Positions 1-5,506 of a stretch of DNA of 5,506 nucleotides are shown here, piece after piece; the stretch's first letter is position 1; the number at the start of each line of letters is the position of its first letter. The notes under the pieces are model-generated. The model was not told the origin of the DNA and ran no database searches. It was given only the letters and a program-made list of their open reading frames with translations. Origin of the DNA: an uncultured Bacteroidia bacterium. Its GTDB lineage: Bacteria > Bacteroidota > Bacteroidia > Bacteroidales > Prolixibacteraceae. The DNA lies in the NCBI GenBank assembly GCA_903859795.1, contig CAIOOC010000741.1, positions 1 through 5,506 on the forward strand, given 5' to 3'. The position numbers and the translations under genes were made by a program.

Positions 1-32
1 ATCCCTGAAAAGGTTGATATGTAAACTTTAAC
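1..32. other. Short non-coding sequence after the SusD stop codon
   Basis: These 32 bases lie downstream of the SusD-like gene and run to the window edge. No hairpin, terminator or gene start can be identified in so short a stretch. Whether further operon genes, such as a glycoside hydrolase, follow cannot be seen. Confidence 0.5.
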
Positions 33-1697
33 TTAATTTCCCTGACCGAAGGCCGGTGAATTCTTATCAAACCAAATGCGCTCTGAACTTAGTTTTTCAA
101 TGCTTCTGTCGTTTGGTGTAAACCCTTCTTCGGTCATTGCTGCTGTGTAATTGGCGCGGTTAACCTCTCCCGGATCTGTCAACCAATATCTCCTTGGAAT
201 TGTTTCTGACATAGTTTCCCTGGCAAGTAATGTTGAATTAAATTTGGGATAGCCGGTACGTCGAATCAGCGTAAACGCCTCATTACCCTGACGATAGAAA
301 TTAAATAGTTGCTGGATATAAATTTTCTCAAGATTGTTATTTCCATCAAGTTTAACCAGGGCATTTGAAAGGTATGTGTCAACTAACGGATCGATATTGG
401 ATACCGTTGTTGATCCCGCAGCAACAGCAATGTTATTCATCGTAGTAGCCGAGGCATGAACCCCTTTGTTATACCAGTCAGCAGCCGTTCCTTTGGTGTT
501 GGCGCCGGTTCCGTATCCCTTTTGAATAAACTCTGCAATTTGCAGGCAAACTTCGGCATATGACATCAAAACATCGATATACAGACCATTTGCGCCGTCC
601 AAATGAGGCTGGAAGAATCTGCGGTTGATCGTCGAGATTAGGAAATAGTTGGAAGAGCCAACCTTAACGCCATTTGCGAAATAGGGATTCTTCGCGCCAT
701 TTGCTCCAAAATCTGCTGGTCCTCCCTGGTACATTATTAATGGATCATTTAGGTTACACCATGATGGCAAAGTCACATTATTGGCGGTTAAATTGCTTTG
801 GAAATCGCCGACTAATGAGTTTTTGTCGTAATAAATAGGCAGACGCGGATCGCCGGCTGATTTCATGAAGTCGATTACTGTTTCAACAGCATAACGTCTG
901 CTGCGATAATCAATTTCTGTCGGTCCGAATGGGATATAATTCGTGTTGCTATAAGTCATCTGATCGGCAACTGATGACATTGGGCCTACTGCATCTGCCA
1001 TCACCTCTTTGAATATCGATGCCGCGGTTGTCTGGTCAGGATTCTGATAGCGTGCAGCGATTCGCAGTTTCAATGAATTTGCCAGTTTGGTCCATTTGGT
1101 CCAGTCTCCCTGATAAAAAATATCATTATTTCCGAATGATTGCTGATTGGCAAGGTTCTTTTCAAAAACTGAAATTGAATTGTTCAACTCTTTCAACCAA
1201 GTATCGAAGAGTACTTTTTGGGTATCGTAAACCGGATTGTATTTACCTGAGTTTCTACCCATATTGGCCTCGGTATAAGGTATTGAGCCATTCATATCGG
1301 TAACCTTTAGTCCCTGGAAAACCTGAACAATATAAGTAGCCGCATAGATATTCTGAAAATTATCTTTATCAGCTTTGCCATCAATTACCCTTCTCATTTC
1401 AAATAAATTGGGCAAAATGGCCGAGTAAAATGCACCATACCGGATATTCACATTTCCGGAAAGTTCATAAGGATCAGATGTTAGCAACTGGCTATATCTG
1501 AGTAATTGCTCAAGGTCTTCCCATACCCATTCGCGGTTGTGCTGCAGATTCTCCAGTGAGGTAGTAAAGAGGAACTTTACGTCCACGTTGCTGACAATAG
1601 TTGGATCCACGTTGGTGCTTGAAAAGTCCTTTGTACAGGAGGCGGAAAACAAGCTGGTCAAGGTGGCCAATATGATATATAAAATGTTCTTTTTCAT
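33..1697 (-). CDS. SusD/RagB-family nutrient-binding surface lipoprotein (SusD-like_2 type)
   Basis: This gene encodes a complete 554-residue outer-membrane lipoprotein that should bind the nutrient and cap the SusC-like barrel encoded just upstream. Residues 1-20 form a lipoprotein signal peptide (MKKN, then a hydrophobic stretch) ending in FSAS before the acceptor Cys21. The following Thr-Lys-Asp resembles surface-export signals of Bacteroidota lipoproteins. Family hallmarks seen in order are GSIPYTEA (about 137-144), GDWTKWTKLANSLKLR (197-212), DPRLPIYY (283-290), YAEVCLQIAEF (380-390), the helix from about 459 with NFYRQGNEAF and RRTGYPKF (466-486), and IPRRYWLTDP (500-509). These fit SusD-like_2 better than canonical starch-binding SusD, and the length is typical. 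The ATG is chosen because the signal peptide begins there. The start lacks a Shine-Dalgarno sequence and is preceded by A/T-rich sequence, as is usual in the phylum. The gene follows the SusC gene by 39 bases, so cotranscription is likely. The ligand is unknown. The family call is secure; the subfamily is assigned from motif memory only. Confidence 0.95.
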   Translation of the reverse strand: MKKNILYIILATLTSLFSASCTKDFSSTNVDPTIVSNVDVKFLFTTSLENLQHNREWVWEDLEQLLRYSQLLTSDPYELSGNVNIRYGAFYSAILPNLFEMRRVIDGKADKDNFQNIYAATYIVQVFQGLKVTDMNGSIPYTEANMGRNSGKYNPVYDTQKVLFDTWLKELNNSISVFEKNLANQQSFGNNDIFYQGDWTKWTKLANSLKLRIAARYQNPDQTTAASIFKEVMADAVGPMSSVADQMTYSNTNYIPFGPTEIDYRSRRYAVETVIDFMKSAGDPRLPIYYDKNSLVGDFQSNLTANNVTLPSWCNLNDPLIMYQGGPADFGANGAKNPYFANGVKVGSSNYFLISTINRRFFQPHLDGANGLYIDVLMSYAEVCLQIAEFIQKGYGTGANTKGTAADWYNKGVHASATTMNNIAVAAGSTTVSNIDPLVDTYLSNALVKLDGNNNLEKIYIQQLFNFYRQGNEAFTLIRRTGYPKFNSTLLARETMSETIPRRYWLTDPGEVNRANYTAAMTEEGFTPNDRSIEKLSSERIWFDKNSPAFGQGN

Positions 1698-1736
1698 TTT
1701 TAAAGAATTAAATTTTTAATTTCTATAAACATATTA
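1698..1736 (-). other. A/T-rich SusC-SusD intergenic spacer
   Basis: This 39-base gap separates the SusC stop codon from the SusD start codon. It contains almost only A and T, has no G/C-rich hairpin that could act as an intrinsic terminator, and shows no recognisable promoter. It is therefore read as an internal operon spacer that also serves as the SusD translation initiation region. The bases just before the SusD ATG on the minus strand are TTAATTCTTTAAAA, with no Shine-Dalgarno match. This agrees with the A-rich, Shine-Dalgarno-independent initiation common in Bacteroidota. Confidence 0.6.
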
Positions 1737-4700
1737 CTAGAAACTCACCTTCAAAGATCCGCCTATGGAGCGCATCATTGGCAAGAAACCCAATTCTCCT
1801 ACTGCGGCTGTTGAGCTTGAGTTTAGAGAGGCTGGATTGAAGTGGTACGGCAGAGAGTTATACAGGTACATTAAGTCCCTGCCAATCAGGCTGACAACCA
1901 CAGAACTCATCTTGATTTTTGAACTTAAGCTTTTTGGAAGAGTATATGATAATGCGACCTGACGCAGCGAGATCCAGGAACTTTCCTTTACCCAGTAATC
2001 AGCAACGCCTGTTGATGAGGAACCATACCGGTAGTAGAACTGAGGTGCATGCGACGGTTCAACAAGTCCCTGATCATAAGCCTCCTTAAAGGTCATCCCT
2101 CCGACCTGGGCTGAGGTATTATCTGCCTGTGTAATTGTTTGACCCGGTGCAAATACTCCGTCAGGAATTAATCCGTCATCGTACGTTTGACCGTCATATT
2201 TGCTTGTCCAGGTAATACCGCCATGTTGAGCATCGCGCCCTTTTAAGGTGTTTGGAAATACCCCCGAGTGGGTTCCGAACCGGTAAGAAGCCAATACCAT
2301 GTCTCCTCCGATTTTGGCATCAAGCAAGACGTTTAGGGTCCAGTGTTTGTAAGTGAAATCATTAGAGAATCCGCCCCTGAACTTCGCGTTGATATCGCCA
2401 AGATTCTTCCAAACGTTACTCCTTTTTGGGAATGCAGTTCGTGCATCGCCTCTCCAGTTTAGCACGGCCATTCCATTCTTAGGATCGGCAGCATTGGCTG
2501 GGTTCAAATACCTTTCTGCAGCTATAGTCGACCGGATAACACCATACGATTTTCCAACAATTGCCCAGGCGCTGGTTTCCGCTGCACCGCCACCCAGTTG
2601 GTATTCAGTTCTGCCGCCATAGAGAGAATTAATCATATTTCTATTGCGGGAGTAAGTTACCCTTGAATTCCATTGAAAATCTTTCGTCTTAACGGGGGTT
2701 CCGTCAACTGTAATTTCAATCCCCTTATTCTGAATATCCCCTGCATTAATTTTAATACCTGAAACTCCTGACTCAATCGGAGTTGAGACGTCAATGATCT
2801 GATTGTAGGTATTGTCCTGATAAAGAGATAACTCAAATCCCACCCTGTTTTTCAGGAATCGTACTTCTGCACCAACTTCCTTGGCAATTTTCCGTTCGGG
2901 TTTAAGATTGGGAGTTAAGGTGGCGCTTGAACTGAAACCTGCCTGAGAAGGAGTTCCAACTTCGCCGGTTGCATTTCCAAGGAACTGATATCCCGGATTA
3001 ATCAGGAACGGATCGGTATCCTTACCAAGCGCAGCAACATTTGTCCGTAATTTCCCGAATGATATTATCTCCGGAAGTGTAAACGTTTCGGTGAAGATCC
3101 ACGAAAGTGAGGCTGCGGGATAATTGTAGAAATTATTTCCGGATCCATTACTGTAGGTGAGAGCGGAAGACCAGTCACCACGCCAGGTAGTATTAAGAAA
3201 CAGCTGATTTTTATATTCGAAGTCTGCACTGGCATATACCGAATTGAATTTCTTATTGTAGTTTATCCCTCCGCTTACTAAGGCTGGATTTTTAGAATTG
3301 CCTATAAAGTAATTGCCGGGGATTAGAAGACCTCCATCGGTGCTTCCCTGCGTAAATGATCTTTTTGTATTCTGTGCCTCACCTCCAACAAAACCATTGA
3401 ATTTAAACGACTCGGAAAGTTTTATATCGTTGAATGTTAACATCCATTTCATGAAATTACTTTCTCTGCGTGAATCATTTAACGTGTATGATCCTCCGAC
3501 AAAGCCAGGTCCTAATCCAAGTGCCTTATTCTCATATTCACCGTAGATATTATTTAGATTTCCTTCTACGATAAGGTTTGAAAATTTACAAAGTTTTGCA
3601 GTCAGGGCAAAACGTCCGCGGATACTTCTATCTTTCTGGGTGACCCTGTTTTCATTAAGGTTAAACCATAATTCAGGGACAAAGATTTTATTGGTTTCCA
3701 ACGGATTATTGGCATTTGGAGTTCCTCCGAACTGGCTAATGTATTTTGAAGGCTGGTTCCAATATTTAGTGTCGTAATTTCGGGGTAGGACCCAGGTAAA
3801 TGCGTGCCCCTGGTTGTTGCCAGCAAACGAATCGTCAGTAGATAAGTTCTGGGGATTTGTATTGTCTGTTTCGGTATAGTCAATACTTACATCGGCGCTC
3901 AACCACTTGGTCAATTCGTGGGTTGCGCGGATATTAAATCCGTTTTTCATCAGAGCATTATGGGCAATAACACCTTGTTGATCTTCTCTGGTATAGGAGA
4001 ACCGGAAAGTTGTTTTGTCAGTGGCTCCCTGGAACGCTACATTTGTAGTGTTTAGCATTCCGGTTTTAAATGCATCGAGAAAGTTGTGTGGAACAGCTTT
4101 GTATTCGGTCCAGGTACCATCGTAATTACGAACTTTCTGATTGGCAAATTTGGGTCCCCAGTTTTCGAGTTCACGTCCGATCTGTTGGTCAATATACGGA
4201 TCATGAGTCACAGGATCAGTAGGGAAAACCTTGGTTGTCCAGCGTTGGGTAGGGAGGTAATTGGGGTCGCGGGTGTCAGTAAAAAAGGCGCCCACCGTAC
4301 CACCACCAAACTCATTCTGAAAATCGGGTCCTCTGTATGGATTGTATGACATGTAGGACTGGGATACATCGACACCAATTCCATCTGTCTTTTTACCCTT
4401 TTTAGTTGTGACAAGTATTACGCCGTTGATAGCGCGGGAACCATATAATGCAGCTGCGGCAGAGCCTTTTAGGACTGAAACGCTTTCAAAGTCTTCACTA
4501 TTCAGGTTCTTCAGGTCATTTCCAAAATCGCGTCCACCTGTCACTGCACTGTTCTCAACAATGACTCCGTCGACAACGAAAATGGGTTGGTTATTGGTCC
4601 CCAATGTTGAGTTACCACGTATTAGTATTCGGGAACTTCCAAACGGCCCGGCGGCACCCTGGTCGATTTGTACACCGGCTACTTTCCCCTGTAATGAGTT

Positions 4701-5117
4701 TACCGGATTGACCTGTTGTGTCATTGCCAGTTCAGCTCCGGAGACCTGGGCCGTAGAGAAACCTAGTTTTTTCGACTCTTTTGTTCTGCCCAAAGCAGTG
4801 ACCACGACCTCTTCCAGACCGATTTCCAAAGAGGTCATCTTTACATTTACCATAGTACGGTTGTTGACAATCTCTTCAACAGATTTCATTCCGACAAATG
4901 AAAATACCAGGGTTGACTTCTCGGAAGAAACCTTTATCGTGAATTTGCCGTCTGTGTCAGTAAGAGTTCCCTGTGTGGTTCCTTTTTCGGATACAGTTAC
5001 ACCAGGCATCCCTTGTCCATCAGATGCGGAAACAACAGTTCCCGATACCGAATGTTGCGCCATTGCACTTCCTAATAGTGCCAGGCACATTACGGTTAAT
5101 ATTAAAACCTTTCGCAT
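1737..5117 (-). CDS. SusC/RagA-family TonB-dependent outer-membrane transporter
   Basis: This gene encodes a complete 1126-residue TonB-dependent transporter that should import an oligomeric nutrient across the outer membrane with its SusD-like partner. Residues 1-20 are a signal peptide with a likely signal peptidase I site after AMA, leaving Gln21 as the mature N-terminus. Residues about 22-98 form a carboxypeptidase-regulatory-like beta-sandwich (VSGTVVSASDGQGMPGV, then DTDGKFTI). A TonB-box-like LEEVVVTALG lies at 101-110. The plug domain covers about 113-242 and includes the SusC signature PIFVVDGVIVEN (178-189) and VLKGSAAAALYGSRAINGVI (215-234). The rest is a 22-strand-type barrel, with WRGDWSS near 645, LKPER near 738 and a C-terminal KVSF whose terminal Phe suits recognition by the BAM assembly machinery. 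No STN domain precedes the beta-sandwich, which argues against direct sigma/anti-sigma signalling. The ATG is set by the signal peptide. The frame is intact and the length is normal for the family. The substrate is unknown. Confidence 0.97.
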   Translation of the reverse strand: MRKVLILTVMCLALLGSAMAQHSVSGTVVSASDGQGMPGVTVSEKGTTQGTLTDTDGKFTIKVSSEKSTLVFSFVGMKSVEEIVNNRTMVNVKMTSLEIGLEEVVVTALGRTKESKKLGFSTAQVSGAELAMTQQVNPVNSLQGKVAGVQIDQGAAGPFGSSRILIRGNSTLGTNNQPIFVVDGVIVENSAVTGGRDFGNDLKNLNSEDFESVSVLKGSAAAALYGSRAINGVILVTTKKGKKTDGIGVDVSQSYMSYNPYRGPDFQNEFGGGTVGAFFTDTRDPNYLPTQRWTTKVFPTDPVTHDPYIDQQIGRELENWGPKFANQKVRNYDGTWTEYKAVPHNFLDAFKTGMLNTTNVAFQGATDKTTFRFSYTREDQQGVIAHNALMKNGFNIRATHELTKWLSADVSIDYTETDNTNPQNLSTDDSFAGNNQGHAFTWVLPRNYDTKYWNQPSKYISQFGGTPNANNPLETNKIFVPELWFNLNENRVTQKDRSIRGRFALTAKLCKFSNLIVEGNLNNIYGEYENKALGLGPGFVGGSYTLNDSRRESNFMKWMLTFNDIKLSESFKFNGFVGGEAQNTKRSFTQGSTDGGLLIPGNYFIGNSKNPALVSGGINYNKKFNSVYASADFEYKNQLFLNTTWRGDWSSALTYSNGSGNNFYNYPAASLSWIFTETFTLPEIISFGKLRTNVAALGKDTDPFLINPGYQFLGNATGEVGTPSQAGFSSSATLTPNLKPERKIAKEVGAEVRFLKNRVGFELSLYQDNTYNQIIDVSTPIESGVSGIKINAGDIQNKGIEITVDGTPVKTKDFQWNSRVTYSRNRNMINSLYGGRTEYQLGGGAAETSAWAIVGKSYGVIRSTIAAERYLNPANAADPKNGMAVLNWRGDARTAFPKRSNVWKNLGDINAKFRGGFSNDFTYKHWTLNVLLDAKIGGDMVLASYRFGTHSGVFPNTLKGRDAQHGGITWTSKYDGQTYDDGLIPDGVFAPGQTITQADNTSAQVGGMTFKEAYDQGLVEPSHAPQFYYRYGSSSTGVADYWVKESSWISLRQVALSYTLPKSLSSKIKMSSVVVSLIGRDLMYLYNSLPYHFNPASLNSSSTAAVGELGFLPMMRSIGGSLKVSF

Positions 5118-5185
5118 AAGTTTTTTAATTTAAATCAAATTTGAAATTGTAAATTGATGATTTTCTCACAGTAGTAATTTTTTAA

Positions 5186-5213
5186 ACTTCGGACCTGTGG
5201 ATATGCACGAAGT
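5186..5213. repeat. 6-16-6 inverted repeat, possible operator or leader hairpin
   Basis: A perfect 6-base inverted repeat is present: ACTTCG at 5186-5191 and CGAAGT at 5208-5213, with a 16-base spacer. The two arms start 22 bases apart, about two helical turns, which would suit a dimeric regulator. The right arm overlaps the proposed -7 element. The same sequence could instead form a hairpin in a transcript that starts further upstream. The match is seen directly; any regulatory role is inferred, and six-base arms can arise by chance. Confidence 0.35.
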
Positions 5214-5236
5214 ACAATCCTCAATAATGCTCCAAA
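5208..5236 (-). promoter_or_regulatory. Candidate Bacteroidota-type promoter for the SusCD operon
   Basis: On the minus strand a TTTG at 5233-5236 is followed after 18 bases by TACTTCG at 5208-5214. The known Bacteroidota primary-sigma promoter has TTTG near -33 and TAnnTTTG near -7, separated by about 19-21 bases. The -33 match is good, but the -7 element is imperfect and the spacing is slightly short. If real, transcription would start near 5201 and leave a leader of roughly 85 bases before the SusC ATG. No better pair was found by eye in the gap, so this is only the best available candidate. Confidence 0.25.
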
Positions 5237-5299
5237 ATTGAAGATCAGACAGGCTATTCAGCCACTTTCAAGATAATTCATAGCGGTGGTTTTGGTTTT

Positions 5300-5323
5300 T
5301 AAGTGTAAAAAAATCTAAGTGTA
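5300..5323. repeat. Short direct repeat TAAGTGTA with 16-base period
   Basis: The octamer TAAGTGTA occurs at 5300-5307 and again at 5316-5323, starting 16 bases apart with a mostly A spacer. On the minus strand it reads TACACTTA and lies just after the stop codon of the ROK-like gene. It is well upstream of the proposed SusCD promoter. Its role is unknown, and the repeat is short enough to be coincidental in A/T-rich sequence. Confidence 0.35.
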
Positions 5324-5334
5324 TGAATATTAAA

Positions 5335-5506
5335 TTATTGTGGTTTTATTTGCCCGGGTGGGTTTAAATTCATTTCTGAAAAGACCTTCTGAAAAATCAT
5401 TTCAGCAGTTCCCAGAAGCGCAGATTGGTCGCCGATGTCTGATACCACAAGTAGGGTGCTTTCAGAAATTTTCTCAAGGCAAAAACGGTTCAATGATTGT
5501 TGAATG
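5335..5506 (-). CDS. C-terminal end of a ROK-family protein (partial, probable transcriptional regulator or sugar kinase)
   Basis: An open frame enters from the right edge and ends at TAA (5335-5337), giving the last 56 residues of a protein whose start lies outside the window. The fragment contains LLVVSDIGDQSALLGTAEMI followed by FQKVF. This matches the usual C-terminal pattern of ROK-family proteins, where a short strand leads into a loop of the type LG-x-x-A-x-x-x-GA and a final helix. ROK proteins are either glucokinase-like sugar kinases or repressors of the NagC/Mlc/XylR type with an N-terminal winged helix. The domains that separate these lie outside the window. The gene has the same orientation as the SusCD pair and ends 217 bases before it, so a sugar-responsive regulator of the locus is plausible. 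The family call rests on a short segment and is moderately secure. Confidence 0.65.
   Translation of the reverse strand, partial: IQQSLNRFCLEKISESTLLVVSDIGDQSALLGTAEMIFQKVFSEMNLNPPGQIKPQ

Larger units (their letters stand above)
5118..5334. other. Non-coding regulatory gap upstream of the SusC-like gene
   Basis: This 217-base gap lies between the stop of the ROK-like gene and the start of the SusC-like gene. I see no credible coding sequence in it. It is A/T-rich, especially next to the SusC ATG, where the minus strand reads AAATTAAAAAACTT with no Shine-Dalgarno sequence. It also contains a 10-base palindrome TCAAATTTGA (5135-5144), a 6-16-6 inverted repeat (5186-5213), a short GGCT/AGCC repeat (5252-5263) and a direct repeat (5300-5323). 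The gap size suggests the SusCD pair has its own promoter here, although read-through from the ROK-like gene is not excluded because no clear terminator is visible. Confidence 0.65.

Noticed and set aside
1019..1303. Plus-strand 94-codon open frame inside the SusD-like gene
   Set aside because: It is antisense to conserved SusD motifs and its translation resembles no known family.
1706..1721. A/T-only inverted repeat AATTAAA-TT-TTTAATT between the SusC and SusD genes, considered as an attenuator or terminator
   Set aside because: The stem has no G/C pair and the loop would be only two bases, so a stable RNA hairpin is unlikely. Such repeats are common by chance in A/T-rich spacers.
3602..4414. 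Other open frames overlapping the SusC barrel on both strands (for example 3602-3883, 4086-4349 and 4208-4414)
   Set aside because: All are contained in the intact SusC coding sequence, have no recognisable motifs and have no supporting gene context.
4408..5133. A 241-codon open frame on the plus strand, opposite the N-terminal part of the SusC-like gene
   Set aside because: It lies almost wholly antisense to the well-supported signal peptide, beta-sandwich and plug coding region. Its translation is low-complexity (rich in Ser, Thr and Pro) with no recognisable domain. It is best explained as a codon-usage shadow.
5135..5144. Palindrome TCAAATTTGA considered as an operator or a TAnnTTTG-type -7 element
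   Set aside because: The -7 reading would be CAAATTTG with no TTTG at a suitable distance upstream, and a 10-base A/T-rich palindrome is weak evidence for an operator.
5252..5263. GGCT/AGCC inverted repeat considered as a terminator for the ROK-like gene
   Set aside because: The stem is only four base pairs and no T-tract follows it on the minus strand, so it does not meet the pattern of an intrinsic terminator.

Overview
The window is a piece of a Bacteroidota (Bacteroidetes) chromosome. The main reason is a tandem SusC/SusD pair, a nutrient-uptake arrangement essentially confined to that phylum. Supporting signs are the lipoprotein signal followed by a Cys-Thr-Lys-Asp start, the A/T-rich gene starts without Shine-Dalgarno sequences, and the moderate G+C content. 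A genus cannot be assigned from what is visible.

All three genes lie on the minus strand, so transcription runs from high to low coordinates. Region 5335-5506 holds the last 56 codons of a gene that continues beyond the window. Its C-terminus looks like a ROK-family protein, either a sugar-responsive repressor or a sugar kinase. Region 5118-5334 is a 217-base non-coding gap, which probably carries the promoter and leader of the SusC gene. It contains a weak match to the Bacteroidota promoter, a 6-16-6 inverted repeat overlapping that match, and an 8-base direct repeat. Region 1737-5117 encodes a complete SusC/RagA-type TonB-dependent outer-membrane transporter of 1126 residues. A 39-base A/T-rich gap follows. 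Region 33-1697 encodes a complete SusD/RagB-type surface lipoprotein of 554 residues that best fits the SusD-like_2 branch. The last 32 bases (1-32) are non-coding as far as they go.

The expected joint function is that the SusD-like lipoprotein binds an oligomeric nutrient, usually a glycan, at the cell surface. It acts as a lid on the SusC barrel, which imports the ligand into the periplasm using TonB-derived energy. The substrate cannot be read from this window because no glycoside hydrolase, sulfatase, peptidase or other enzyme gene is present. The SusC protein has no N-terminal STN signalling domain and no sigma/anti-sigma pair lies immediately upstream. Control by the neighbouring ROK protein is therefore an attractive but unproven idea.

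I found no convincing evidence of a previously undescribed system. The coding part is an ordinary, intact SusCD locus, and the points most worth checking are in the 217-base regulatory gap.
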